Shown: positions 19,109-28,314, counted from the first letter of the stretch. The stretch: DNA of 64,000 nt from Pirellulales bacterium (GCA_022841705.1 JALHQZ010000001.1:1364001-1428000); one strand, 5' to 3'. Numbers and translations are program-made. The notes: generated from the letters alone by a model not told the origin.

Positions 19109-19699
19109 ATGTCCGCCGACGACCTCCAAAAAATCGCCAAACGCTTCTCTTCGCTCGGATGGATTGGGTTCTGGATTCAGGCCGTGCTGATCCTGGCTCC
19201 AATCGGCATGTTGGCGGTGGTGTTGGTGCGAAAAGCCCAAGGCCCCGATGTGCGACTCGACTTCACCGACTATCTCGCGATCGTGGGCCTAGTGGTGCTG
19301 CTCTTCACCACTCTCTGGTCGTTCCGCTACACGCGGTTGGCGAAGCGGATCGCCGACCCCGCGACCTGCCCGTCGTACGCTTCCCTGTCGCGCACGCTCT
19401 GGACCGGCCTGTGGGCGGGCATCGTGGGCATCGCGATCTCCGTGTTGATGATCTTGATTGACGTGTTGCGACTGGTCTTTTTGTTCCTCAAAACGCCACA
19501 AGGCGGCGTGCCGGTAATTCGGACCGAGGCTCAAAGCCGCTCCGAATGGGTCTCCGCGATTGATGCCCTCTCGCTGTTGACCGATATCTGCACGCTCGTC
19601 GGCGAACTGGTGATTGTGGGTTTCACGCTGTGGCTCTTGTTCATCATCACCCGCCGAGCGAGCGAGTTCGCGCAGCTTCCGACGGCGAGTGCGGAATGA
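19109..19699 (+). CDS. DUF3611 family membrane protein
   Basis: 196 aa with four predicted TM segments (near 18-40, 55-75, 95-122 and 160-185). The pattern SLGWIGFWIQAVLILAPIGM at the start and the LDFTDYLAIVGL segment resemble DUF3611 proteins, known mainly from cyanobacteria and chloroplasts. No catalytic motif is visible. It follows the DUF502 gene closely and ends 8 bp from the convergent glutaminase gene. Its function is unknown. Confidence 0.85.
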   Translation: MSADDLQKIAKRFSSLGWIGFWIQAVLILAPIGMLAVVLVRKAQGPDVRLDFTDYLAIVGLVVLLFTTLWSFRYTRLAKRIADPATCPSYASLSRTLWTGLWAGIVGIAISVLMILIDVLRLVFLFLKTPQGGVPVIRTEAQSRSEWVSAIDALSLLTDICTLVGELVIVGFTLWLLFIITRRASEFAQLPTASAE

Positions 19700-19706
19700 A
19701 TCGCGA

Positions 19707-20702
19707 TTACACTTCCGGCTGCGACACAAACAAATCCATCCCCAACCGCCGCGACAAGAACTTCGCCACGAGTTGTCCTTTGACGCTGTTGCCGGCCTGA
19801 TCGAGCGGTGGAGCGAAGGTTCCGAGCGCCCCTTTGCCAGGGGAAACGGTGACGATTCCGCCGCCGATGCCGCTCTTGCCGGGGAGGCCAATTTCGTACA
19901 ACCAATCGCCCGAAGTTTCGTACAGCCCCGCGGTCGCCATGACGGCCAGCGTATAGTGACACGTTTCGGCGCTCACCACCCGCTCGCGCGTGAGCGGATT
20001 CACGCCGCCGTCGGCCAGCGTGGCCCCCATCACCGCCAAATCGCGAGCCGTCACATTGAGCGAACATTGACGGGTGTAGAGATCCACCGCTTCGGCCGGA
20101 TCGCAGTAGACGCAGCCGAAACTTTGCAGCAGCCGCGCGATGCTTTGGTTGCGAAAGTTCGTGGCGGTCGCGGAGGTCAACACTTCTTCATTCATCGGGA
20201 GGATTCGCCCGGCGAATCGCGCGAGGCCGGTGTTGATGAAATTCCACTTCTCGGCGGCGCTTGCCCCCGGCACAAGACTGGTGACCGCGATCGCGCCGGA
20301 GTTCACCATCGGATTGGTGAGCCCGCTCGAACGCTCGACACTCTCAAGCGAATTGAACGCAAGCCCTGTCGCGTTGACGCCCACCTTCGCACGCATCGCG
20401 GCGGGTCCCAGCAGTTCGCACACCAGCGCGAACAGAAACGGCTTCGAGACGCTCATGATCGAGAAGCCGTGATCGGCGTCACCGACGGATTCCGCCCACC
20501 CAGCGTTCCCGACGACACTCACGCCGAACAGCGAAGCGGGAACTTCGGCGAGCGCCGGATAGACCTGCGAGTTCTGACCGTCGGTGTTCAGCCGATAGCG
20601 CTCATGCGCTTCCGCGATAAGCTGCCGCACGTTCTCGCGCGGCGGCAGATGGCCCGTGGAAATGTAAGCGGGCCCAGCGTCCCAGTGTTCATCGGCTGAC
20701 AT
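19707..20702 (-). CDS. glsA: glutaminase
   Basis: 331 aa, close to the usual length of the beta-lactamase-fold GlsA family, which hydrolyses L-glutamine to glutamate and ammonia. Visible signatures are SVSKPFLFAL (catalytic Ser with Lys three residues on), NPMVNSGAIAV, and the C-terminal GKSGIGGGI. The ATG at 20702 is preferred over one at 20720 because GGGAGGA lies 7 nt before it. The PepT-like peptidase gene is just upstream on the same strand (36 bp), so the pair could release glutamate from peptides or conjugates and from glutamine. Confidence 0.95.
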   Translation of the reverse strand: MSADEHWDAGPAYISTGHLPPRENVRQLIAEAHERYRLNTDGQNSQVYPALAEVPASLFGVSVVGNAGWAESVGDADHGFSIMSVSKPFLFALVCELLGPAAMRAKVGVNATGLAFNSLESVERSSGLTNPMVNSGAIAVTSLVPGASAAEKWNFINTGLARFAGRILPMNEEVLTSATATNFRNQSIARLLQSFGCVYCDPAEAVDLYTRQCSLNVTARDLAVMGATLADGGVNPLTRERVVSAETCHYTLAVMATAGLYETSGDWLYEIGLPGKSGIGGGIVTVSPGKGALGTFAPPLDQAGNSVKGQLVAKFLSRRLGMDLFVSQPEV

Positions 20703-20738
20703 TGAATCGTCCTCCCGCATCGCACGATCGCAAGTGCC

Positions 20739-21932
20739 TTAATCCAGCGTCGATAGCAAGACCGCGAGCCGGCAGCCCTGCACGAACTCCGGCACATCGA
20801 CGTACTCTTTCACGGTATGGATTTCATACTGCCCGGCGCCGATGGTGACGGTCGGCACGCCATGCTTGTCGAGCCAGTTCGCATCGAGCCCACCGTTCGA
20901 GAAGACGGTCGTCGGCTCGAGTCCGAGCGCTTGGACCGCCTGCTTCGCGCGGACAACGGCCGGCGAATCTTCCGCCAAGTTGAACGGCGGGTAAGCGGCC
21001 TTAGTGGTAAACGTGACTTCCGCCTGCGCTCCGCCTGAATCTTTGACTTGGCTCTGCGCGGTGGCGAACGCAGCGCGGTAGCCTTCGCAAATCGCCGCGG
21101 CGAAGTCGGCGCTCGGGCTCCGTGCTTCGCCCACAAGATGCGCGTAGTCGGTCACCACGTTTGTTGCGTCACCGGCCGGTTTACCTTCGTGGCCGCCGAA
21201 GATGCCGATGTTGCTGGTGCCATTGCCGCTCGGCTGCACGACTTTGCCGAACCAACCTTGGCGATGTGCTTCAGCTAAGCCAAGCGCGCCAACGAGGGTC
21301 GCGGAAATGCCCTTCTCGGGCGCCACGCCAGCGTGCGATGCTTTGCCCTTGATCTCCACGTTCCAGTTCGATTGGCCTACCGCGCCGATGATCAGTTCCG
21401 AGACGAGCCGCCCGTCGACATTAAAGCACATTTCGGCGCCGCCCAACTGCTTGGGGTCAAGCTCGCGGGCGCCATGCAAACCACTCTCTTCACGCACCGT
21501 GAAGAGCAGCGTGATCGGCGGATGCGGCAACTTGTGCTTGAGCAGCGTTTCAACCAGCGCAACGAGCACCGCACAGCCGGTGCGATTGTCGCCGCCAAGC
21601 GCGGTGGAACCATCGGTGACGATGTGATCCCCTTTTTTGATGGGCTTCGCGCCGCCGCACAGTGGAACCGTATCAAGATGCGTGGAAAACAAGAGATGCG
21701 GCCCCGCCTTCGTGCCCGGCAGCGTGACGATGAGATTGCCCGTCTCCGTGGGCAGCGGAATCCGCTTGTTTGCATCGTCGTACCGAATCGCCGCCGCGGG
21801 CACGCCGACTTTCTGCAAGGCTGCGGAGACAGCCGCGGCGATCGCCGCTTCGTGCCCAGTGACCCCGTCAATCGCAAGAAAGTTCATCAAGTGCGCTTCG
21901 GCAGCCTGCGCATCCAACGGAATGGTGTTCAT
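20739..21932 (-). CDS. M20-family peptidase, PepT-like
   Basis: 397 aa with a catalytic domain interrupted by a dimerisation domain. Metal ligands and catalytic residues can be picked out: H85 (STHLDTV), D115 (GGDNRTG), E148/E149 (REESG), D173 (NVDG) and a late His in GQYEIHTVKE. The sequence is closest in look to the peptidase T-like branch, a cytosolic zinc tri- or aminopeptidase. AbgA-type hydrolases belong to a different M20 branch, so pairing with the adjacent AbgT carrier is suggestive only. The ATG is preceded by TAGGTGA. It is probably co-transcribed with glsA. Confidence 0.9.
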   Translation of the reverse strand: MNTIPLDAQAAEAHLMNFLAIDGVTGHEAAIAAAVSAALQKVGVPAAAIRYDDANKRIPLPTETGNLIVTLPGTKAGPHLLFSTHLDTVPLCGGAKPIKKGDHIVTDGSTALGGDNRTGCAVLVALVETLLKHKLPHPPITLLFTVREESGLHGARELDPKQLGGAEMCFNVDGRLVSELIIGAVGQSNWNVEIKGKASHAGVAPEKGISATLVGALGLAEAHRQGWFGKVVQPSGNGTSNIGIFGGHEGKPAGDATNVVTDYAHLVGEARSPSADFAAAICEGYRAAFATAQSQVKDSGGAQAEVTFTTKAAYPPFNLAEDSPAVVRAKQAVQALGLEPTTVFSNGGLDANWLDKHGVPTVTIGAGQYEIHTVKEYVDVPEFVQGCRLAVLLSTLD

Positions 21933-21998
21933 CGTCGCTTCACCTAAGTTGAAGGAAAGTCATCAACAAATTGGAATGAATTGTATCGATGACGGTTG

Positions 21999-23624
21999 CT
22001 AAATGCCCCACGGCAGGCCGAGCTGTTGCCAGACCGCAAAGAGCGCCGTCCATAGCACCAGCATCCAGACCACGTACGGCAGCATCAGCGAAACCACGGT
22101 GCCGACGCCCGCCTGCGGATCGTACTTCTGCGCAAATCCCACCACCAGCGCGAAGTAGGCGTTGAGCGGCGTGATGGCGTTCATCGGCGAATCCCCCACG
22201 CGATACGCGGCGAGCACCGCCTCGGGATCGACGCCCAGTTTCACCAGCAGCGGTACAAAGATCGGCGCGAAGATCGCCCACTTCGCAATGGCGCCTGTGA
22301 GAAGCAAATCGATGATCACCACCACCAGGATAAACCCAATCAGGAGCAGCAATGGCGTGAAGTTTGCCGCTTGCAGCATGCTCGAGAGCTTCAGCGCCAT
22401 GATGGTGCCAATGTTCGTGTAGTTGAAGTACGCCACAAACTGGCTGAGCACGAGGAAGAGAACAATCAGTCCGCCCAGCCCCGAGACCGCCTTCTCCATC
22501 GCCTTGATGATGTCAGTCAGGCTCTTCATCTTGCCGGCGCCGTAGCCGTACGCGGCGCCGGTGACGAGGAAGAGCGCCATGATCAGCCCAATCAGCCCGT
22601 TCATAAACGGCGAGTTGCCAATCAACTCGCCCGTCTGCGGATTCCGCAGCGGCGCGCTTTCCGGCAGCGTCAAGAATCCGAACGCCACGAGCACGGCGAT
22701 GAGTCCCAGCAGTGCGAACCTGAGGCCGCGCGATTCTTCCGGTGTCACTTCGCCCGAGGCTTCCAGCGAAACCTGGCCTTGGTACTTGCCGAGTCGAGGT
22801 TCGATCACCCGCTCGGTGATCAGCGCCACGATCAGCGTGAGGAACAAGACCGAAGCGATCGAGAACCACAGATTGGATGCGAGTCCGATCGACGCATTCG
22901 GATCCACTAGCGCAATGGCATCGTTGGTAAATTCCACCAAGACCGCATCGAGCGGTTTGATGAGCATATTCACGGTGAAAGCGCCGGCCACCGCGGCAAA
23001 GCCGAGCGCGAGGCCAGCAAGCGGATTGCGGCCGACGCTTAAGAATGCCGTGCCGGCCAGCGGCAACAGCACCAAGTACCCCGCATCAGCCGCGATGCTA
23101 GAAAGAATCCCCAATAGCGCGAGAATGTAAGTGAGCGCGCCGGCCGGTGTGACCGCCACCAACTTGCGAATCAGCGCGTTCACCAGCCCCGCTTCCTCTG
23201 CCACGCCGGCGCCAACCATTGCGACAATCATCAGCCCAATCGCCGTGAAGCCCATAAAGTTGGGGATCAGCGAACTGTAGATGAACCGCAAGCCTTCAGA
23301 GGTAAGCAAACTGCGGGCGGCTACGCTGCGCGTCTCGATGGTGTAATTCGGCTTGTCCGCGCCTTGCAATTTAACTTCGAGCCCTGGATCGTAATCGACC
23401 GGTGGGTACTCCACGGATTCCGCGACGGCATCGGCCGACTGGGGGACGATCGCTTCGTACGACACACTCGCCCCCATAAGATACAACACATGCGCGACCA
23501 CCATCACCACCGCGATCAAGCAGAGGAAAATGATCACAGGATGCGGGACCTTGTTCCCCACGCGTTCGACCGTGTCGAGCACTCGTTGCATTAGCGACCG
23601 CGGGGCAGCGGGAGTTGAACTCAT
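21999..23624 (-). CDS. AbgT-family transporter (copy 2)
   Basis: 541 aa from the ATG at 23624; a TTG at 23657 would add eleven residues. The layout matches copy 1 at 16594-18129, including RVLDTVERVGNKVPHP at the start and AYRVGDSPMNAITPLNAYFA near the end, with about eleven TM segments. Compared with copy 1 it has an insertion of about 25 residues after TM1, in the first external loop. It heads a probable minus-strand run with the peptidase and glutaminase genes (66-bp and 36-bp spacers). The likely substrate is an aminoacyl-glutamate or peptide, inferred from neighbours. Confidence 0.92.
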   Translation of the reverse strand: MSSTPAAPRSLMQRVLDTVERVGNKVPHPVIIFLCLIAVVMVVAHVLYLMGASVSYEAIVPQSADAVAESVEYPPVDYDPGLEVKLQGADKPNYTIETRSVAARSLLTSEGLRFIYSSLIPNFMGFTAIGLMIVAMVGAGVAEEAGLVNALIRKLVAVTPAGALTYILALLGILSSIAADAGYLVLLPLAGTAFLSVGRNPLAGLALGFAAVAGAFTVNMLIKPLDAVLVEFTNDAIALVDPNASIGLASNLWFSIASVLFLTLIVALITERVIEPRLGKYQGQVSLEASGEVTPEESRGLRFALLGLIAVLVAFGFLTLPESAPLRNPQTGELIGNSPFMNGLIGLIMALFLVTGAAYGYGAGKMKSLTDIIKAMEKAVSGLGGLIVLFLVLSQFVAYFNYTNIGTIMALKLSSMLQAANFTPLLLLIGFILVVVIIDLLLTGAIAKWAIFAPIFVPLLVKLGVDPEAVLAAYRVGDSPMNAITPLNAYFALVVGFAQKYDPQAGVGTVVSLMLPYVVWMLVLWTALFAVWQQLGLPWGI

Positions 23625-23660
23625 GGGAATCGCTCGCTTTCTCGGAACAGGATTCAATAA

Positions 23661-25472
23661 TTACAACGGCATCAAGATCGGCACTAAAATCACACTCACG
23701 ATCATCACAATCAAGCTGAACGGCACGCCGATCTTTACAAAGTCGCCAAAGGTGTAATCGCCCGGCGTGACCACCAGCGTGTTGACTGGTGACGATACCG
23801 GAGTCATGAACGCGGTTGAGGCGGCCAGCGCGACGATCATTGCGAACGGCAACGGCGAAGCGCCCAAGTCTTCCGCCATTGAAATCGCAACTGGGGCCAT
23901 CAGCACTGCAGTCGCGGTGTTGGAGATGAACATCCCCAGCCCCGCGGTAATGGCGAACAGCGTCGCCAACACCACTCTCGTTCCCGAATCCCCCACCAGC
24001 GCCATCAGGCCATCGGCGGCCAGCTCAACTCCACCGGTTCGTTCAAGCGCAACCGCAAACGGCAACATGCCGACGATCAAGACGATGGTTTTCCAGTCGA
24101 TCGAGCGATAGCCGCTGGTGAGATTAACACAACCCAACAGCCCCATCGCTAGACAGCCGATGAGCGCTGCTTGCACGTTGGGAATCACGCCGCTGACCAT
24201 CAATCCAATCGCCAACGCCAAGCAACCCACCGCTTGCCACGCTTTACCCGCCGCAGGCAGCACCTCCGTCAGTTCCGCCGGCAGATTGAAAACCACTAAG
24301 TCGCTGCCGGCCGATTGCAGATTTCGAATCGCTTCCCACGGCCCGCAAACGAGGAGCGTATCGCCGACTTGTAGTTGCTGCTGCCATAAATTGCCCACTT
24401 CGGCGTGGGCATCACGCCGCAGCCCCACGGTGGTGAGCCCATACTTCGCGCGAAAGTTGATGTCTTGTGGCGTTCGACCAACGAGATCGGAACTGGCGGG
24501 GACGATCACCTCGGCCATGCCGATCTCTTGGGACAGATCGCAAAAATACTCGCCCGAAAGCGGCAGCTCTTCCACCCCAAACTGCCCATAGATCTCAGCG
24601 CCCGCTTGCGTGGAAGCCAAGTCGACGAACACCGCGTCGCCAACTTGCAAGGTCGTATTCGGGCTCGGCGCGATCAGTTTTCCACTGCGTTCGATGGCGA
24701 TGAGCGTGGCGCCAATTTCATTTCGCTGCGCAAGTTCGGTGAGGGTTTGATTGACCAGCGGCGAATCGGCTGTGATTCGCACCCGACGTTCACGATCCGC
24801 TAACTGGTAACTCTGGATCCAATCCCGCAGTCTCGGCCGATCATTTCGGCTTGGTCCACTCGCTTCGCCGCTGAGCCACTTTCGCGCGACAAGCATGTAG
24901 ATTATCGCCAGCGCTAAGATCGGCACACCGAACGGCGTGAAGCTGAAGAAATTGAAACCCGCGTGGCCGGTGCGCAACAGTTCGCTGTTCACCACCAGGT
25001 TCGGCGCCGTGGCGATGAGCGTGGTCATGCCGCTAATCAGGGCGGCCATACTGAGCGGCATCATCAGCCTGCGCGGTGAAGCGCCAACACTTTGCGAAAC
25101 CCGCAGCACCACCGGAATAAAGATCGCCGTGACCGCGGTGGAGCTCATCGTGGCGCCGAGACCGCAGACTACCACCATTAACAGCACCAGCAGTTTGGCT
25201 TCGCTGCCGCCGGCGGTTTTGGCGAGCCAATCGCCCATCCGCCGCGCCACACCGGTGCGGACTAAGCCGTCGCCAATCACGAACAGCGCGGCGATGAGCA
25301 CGATATTCGGATCGCTGAAACCGGCGAGCGCTTCGTTCATCGTCACCGCGCCGGTGAAGGGCAACGCCGTGAGCATGATGAGCGCAACAGCGTCCATCCG
25401 CGGTTTGTTTAACGCGAACATCGCGATGGCCGAAGCCAACAACCCTAACACTATGGCAAGCTGAGAAGTCAT
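23661..25472 (-). CDS. SLC13/DASS-type transporter with two RCK_C domains
   Basis: 603 aa. Two membrane halves (about 1-180 and 400-603) flank a soluble centre containing two TrkA-C/RCK_C-like modules: the first near VRITADSPLVNQTLTEL, the second near MAEVIVPASSDLVGRTPQDI. The membrane halves carry family-like segments (ISNTATAVLMAPVAISMAED). Relatives move sulfate, dicarboxylates or other anions with Na+; the soluble domains probably gate by ligand. The ATG at 25472 starts the first TM cleanly; an upstream TTG adds a charged leader and is rejected. It ends 36 bp before the AbgT gene and may head the same transcript. Confidence 0.9.
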   Translation of the reverse strand: MTSQLAIVLGLLASAIAMFALNKPRMDAVALIMLTALPFTGAVTMNEALAGFSDPNIVLIAALFVIGDGLVRTGVARRMGDWLAKTAGGSEAKLLVLLMVVVCGLGATMSSTAVTAIFIPVVLRVSQSVGASPRRLMMPLSMAALISGMTTLIATAPNLVVNSELLRTGHAGFNFFSFTPFGVPILALAIIYMLVARKWLSGEASGPSRNDRPRLRDWIQSYQLADRERRVRITADSPLVNQTLTELAQRNEIGATLIAIERSGKLIAPSPNTTLQVGDAVFVDLASTQAGAEIYGQFGVEELPLSGEYFCDLSQEIGMAEVIVPASSDLVGRTPQDINFRAKYGLTTVGLRRDAHAEVGNLWQQQLQVGDTLLVCGPWEAIRNLQSAGSDLVVFNLPAELTEVLPAAGKAWQAVGCLALAIGLMVSGVIPNVQAALIGCLAMGLLGCVNLTSGYRSIDWKTIVLIVGMLPFAVALERTGGVELAADGLMALVGDSGTRVVLATLFAITAGLGMFISNTATAVLMAPVAISMAEDLGASPLPFAMIVALAASTAFMTPVSSPVNTLVVTPGDYTFGDFVKIGVPFSLIVMIVSVILVPILMPL

Positions 25473-25597
25473 GCCGAGTCGAGCGGGTTCCGGGCGCCGC
25501 TCAAGCCAAGGCTGCAATCATTGGAACCTTGAGCGTGCTGCCCAGTATAGTCGGCAGGCGCTAGTGAGCCCAGCCAGCGCAGCAAGAATTGCGGCGA

Positions 25598-27148
25598 TTA
25601 GAAATTGTATTGAAACATGCCGCCCAACCGCTGCGTTTCGGCACTTCGGCTGTCGAGATTCTCCCGCTCACCGTGGAGCAGTTCAATGCCGAGCGACATC
25701 CGCCGGATGGGAATCCACCACAGGCTGGCCGCCAGATACTGGCCTTCGTCGTAAGTGGTCGGCGGTTGGCCCGCGGTATTGTCCACATTCACTAAAGCAT
25801 AGGTAAAGTTCGAAAGCCAATGCTCGTTGTACCAATGTTCGTAACTCGCGTTCCAAGCGGTTGTTTCGACCAGTTCGAAGGCGCCCGTGTTGGGATCAAC
25901 CTGCGCGTCGAGTCCTTGGCCCGCCAGATCGTTTACATACCGGCCGACACCCGGGCCCCACGTAGCTTGCAGCAAAATGCGGCTGCGTGTGAGGCCTGAT
26001 GGATTATCTTCATGCACGGGATCGGTTCCCAAGAGCAGCGCCCAAGGATGGAATACCCAGTTGCCGCTAATCCCCGCGCCGAGGCGCTGAGTCTCTTCGC
26101 CGCCGGTCGGGCGAAAGCCGATCGTGCGGGCCAGGCCACCAACTTGCAGGTGGCCCCGATCACCTTCATAACGCAGATGCGTCGCGAAATCGGGGACTTC
26201 TTGCACATTTACGCCTTGGCCGTTGGTGGCAATGTCGGAGAAGCAGCGTTCAAGGCTACTCGCCCAGTACATTCGATCACCCAACGGAATGGTCATCCGC
26301 GCCGATGGTTGCCGCTGGTTGACCCAACTGTTGGGACCTTGAAAGTCCACCAAACTCGGCCAGTTATTGCCATCCATGAAGACCGAATTCTGTTGACCGA
26401 AGCGAAAGATACCGAAGTCGACAAACGCATGCCGCAGACGTAATGGATTTCCACCACCCCCTGCGGCTTGCGCCGGTCCGTTGAAGAAGTCACCCTCGAT
26501 AAACGTGTGAACGTTCCAATCGCAGAACTCGGTTGGGGTCCAAGACTCGAGTGAGAACCGACTGATCCGGGCCGTCATGTTGTAGTTTTGGCCTTCGCTT
26601 TGCGGCACAGGAATCGTGTTTGGCACGAACGAATCGGCGCTACCGATCGGATCGAAATCCGCCATTCCCGCCAAGCGAACAAAGCCGCGGAAGCGGAACG
26701 ACGTGTTGGTTCCGGGAACTAGGAATGAACCTGGCATCAACCCGCGGGAGACGTAGTTGCTTTCGCCTTCAGTGCCGGGACGCAGCGGCGGGGTGAGCGG
26801 CGAAAACTCGGGCACGCCAGGGGCATCTTCGTAGCCGCGCTGCTCGTAGCCGGCCGGGGCGTAATCGGGCAGTGCCCGGGCGCCAATTTCATCGTCGTTC
26901 TGGAAGTAACTGCGCTGGTAGAAATATTCGGGAATGACCGATTGGTAATATCCCTTCTCAAATCGCCGCGGTGGTTCGGGATCCGCGCCGCTAAGCTGCG
27001 GGGTGGTTCCGTAGTCGGAATACGGCGACGCAATCTCGGGATTGATCGGCGCCGGATTGGGGCCAACCTCTTGCCCAAAGATTGGCGCTAACAAAAACGT
27101 GAGCGGAGCGAGCCACGCCGCGGCGCCGGTAGCAGGACCAAATCGCAT
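25598..27148 (-). CDS. DcaP-like outer-membrane porin
   Basis: 516 aa with an N-terminal export signal (cleavage near FGQE, residue 25), a proline-rich linker to about residue 130, then a beta-barrel domain with alternating pattern and the family-like SRFSLESWTP, EGDFFNG and LRHAFVDFGIFRFGQQNS segments. It ends in a C-terminal Phe (FQYNF), typical for BamA-dependent barrels. DcaP-type porins are trimeric channels for anionic or dicarboxylic solutes; the substrate here is not known. The ATG is preceded by CCGGAG. The parS sites lie in the gap upstream of its start. Confidence 0.85.
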   Translation of the reverse strand: MRFGPATGAAAWLAPLTFLLAPIFGQEVGPNPAPINPEIASPYSDYGTTPQLSGADPEPPRRFEKGYYQSVIPEYFYQRSYFQNDDEIGARALPDYAPAGYEQRGYEDAPGVPEFSPLTPPLRPGTEGESNYVSRGLMPGSFLVPGTNTSFRFRGFVRLAGMADFDPIGSADSFVPNTIPVPQSEGQNYNMTARISRFSLESWTPTEFCDWNVHTFIEGDFFNGPAQAAGGGGNPLRLRHAFVDFGIFRFGQQNSVFMDGNNWPSLVDFQGPNSWVNQRQPSARMTIPLGDRMYWASSLERCFSDIATNGQGVNVQEVPDFATHLRYEGDRGHLQVGGLARTIGFRPTGGEETQRLGAGISGNWVFHPWALLLGTDPVHEDNPSGLTRSRILLQATWGPGVGRYVNDLAGQGLDAQVDPNTGAFELVETTAWNASYEHWYNEHWLSNFTYALVNVDNTAGQPPTTYDEGQYLAASLWWIPIRRMSLGIELLHGERENLDSRSAETQRLGGMFQYNF

Positions 27149-27277
27149 ACGGTTTGCTCCGGCGGGATTTTGTGAAAAGAGTCGCTCTGATCGTCTTGAT
27201 CGTCAAAGTTTAACAAGCAACTTGAAAGAACTTCGGATTTGCGGCCGAAAAGTGTGAAGAAGAGGACCGTCAGGTTC

Positions 27278-27315
27278 CCGCCGTGAATTGTTTCACGTGG
27301 AACAACTCACGGCGG
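27278..27315. promoter_or_regulatory. parS site 1 inside a 38-bp dyad
   Basis: TGTTTCACGTGGAACA at 27289-27304 is the reverse complement of TGTTCCACGTGAAACA, the classic ParB-binding consensus. It sits at the centre of a 38-bp inverted repeat with outer arms CCGCCGTGA/TCACGGCGG, with only two mismatched pairs. ParB would load here to organise and segregate the origin region. No parA or parB is in the window. Confidence 0.9.
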
Positions 27316-27397
27316 ATGCGGTTTGGCGAATGTTCGGCGGGGAACAGTTTATTCCGCACGCTCCACTACGCGTCGCGGCCAACGGGTCCCGCGGGAA

Positions 27398-27417
27398 ATT
27401 GTTTCACGTGAAACAAT
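27398..27417. promoter_or_regulatory. parS site 2
   Basis: ATTGTTTCACGTGAAACAAT is a perfect 20-bp palindrome with the parS core TGTTTCACGTGAAACA at 27400-27415. Its centre is 111 bp from that of site 1. Two near-exact 16-mers this close are not expected by chance. Confidence 0.93.
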
Positions 27418-27475
27418 CGATGTGGGGGTGGCTACAAATTGGCCTTGACAACACCGCACTTTAACAACCACCGTG

Positions 27476-28309
27476 TTAGGGGGCGTGGTCGGCGGGGTGG
27501 CTATTTTCGTGGCTCTCTTTTTCGCCGTGGCCACTCTGATGGCTATCTTTTTGGCCGTCGCCATCTTTTTGGACGGGGTTCGGTTGAGCGCCCTGCTCGG
27601 CAGTGGGCGTGGTGATCGCCTCGGTGTTGCTCCAGGGCATGTGGGTGATGTCGGGGAGCAAGAACACATCCACGCGGGAATTGAACTTCAGCTCGGACTC
27701 GTTCTGTTTGGACGTAAGAGGTTCGTTGCCTTCCGCCTGGCTGAGGCGGATCCGCCACTCCTCGACTTCACTTGCGATCAGTTCCTGCTTCACCGCCAAG
27801 CAGCGGGCGTAGCAAAGATCCCAGTGGTCTTTGAACTGGCTGCCAGGGGGAAGAGGTTTGCGGACGCAGTGGCCGCGGATTTCGATGCGGTTGAACTTGC
27901 CTTTGAGCACTTCAATCGAAGCAGCGAGCGCCTTCCGGCTTGCGGCGCTGAAGTCGGCGCTGTCGAGTTCGAACAGCACGGAGAACTGGCGATCGTCCTT
28001 GGCGGCTTGCAGCACGGGCACCTCGGAGCGGCGGGCGGCGGAATCCTTGCCGCTTTGGTTGGCGACATTAGCACCTTTGCCCCCTTCGGCGGAAGTTGTT
28101 TCACGCAGCCGCGTGGGGGCGAGATGCACCTTGCCATTGCCCCCTTGTTTGCCATCCTGCATGGCAAAGGGATCGCGAAAGTACACGGCGACGGCGTCGC
28201 GCGTCTCTTGGCTTTGGGAGACGAGCCACATCACCATAAAAAACGCCATCATCGCGGTTACGAAGTCCGCGTAGGCGACTTTCCAAGCTCCACCGCCTTT
28301 GCCGGCCAT
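27476..28309 (-). CDS. motB: flagellar stator protein MotB
   Basis: 277 aa. The N-terminus KVAYADFVTAMMAFFMVMWL holds the single TM helix with the proton-carrying aspartate D15, followed by the plug region and an OmpA-like peptidoglycan-binding domain (about 105-220). Two oddities: the usual GHTD signature reads GHCV (146-149), losing the aspartate, and the C-terminal 40 residues are rich in His, Lys, Glu and Ser. With MotA it forms the ion-driven stator. No SD precedes the ATG because the upstream spacer is filled by a repeat. Cytoplasmic-to-periplasmic topology is standard. Confidence 0.92.
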   Translation of the reverse strand: MAGKGGGAWKVAYADFVTAMMAFFMVMWLVSQSQETRDAVAVYFRDPFAMQDGKQGGNGKVHLAPTRLRETTSAEGGKGANVANQSGKDSAARRSEVPVLQAAKDDRQFSVLFELDSADFSAASRKALAASIEVLKGKFNRIEIRGHCVRKPLPPGSQFKDHWDLCYARCLAVKQELIASEVEEWRIRLSQAEGNEPLTSKQNESELKFNSRVDVFLLPDITHMPWSNTEAITTPTAEQGAQPNPVQKDGDGQKDSHQSGHGEKESHENSHPADHAP

Positions 28310-28314
28310 GTTTA

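Larger units (their letters stand above)
27149..27475. other. 327-bp gap holding a parS cluster
   Basis: This gap separates the porin start from the motB stop. It contains two consensus parS sites (listed separately) and, between them, a degenerate dyad TGTTC-n6-GAACA at 27331-27346 that keeps parS-like outer arms but not the CACGTG core. No small gene was seen. Confidence 0.75.

Noticed and set aside
28097..28105. TGTTTCACG half of a parS site inside motB
   Set aside because: Only the left half matches; the right half diverges completely, so it is not counted as a third parS.
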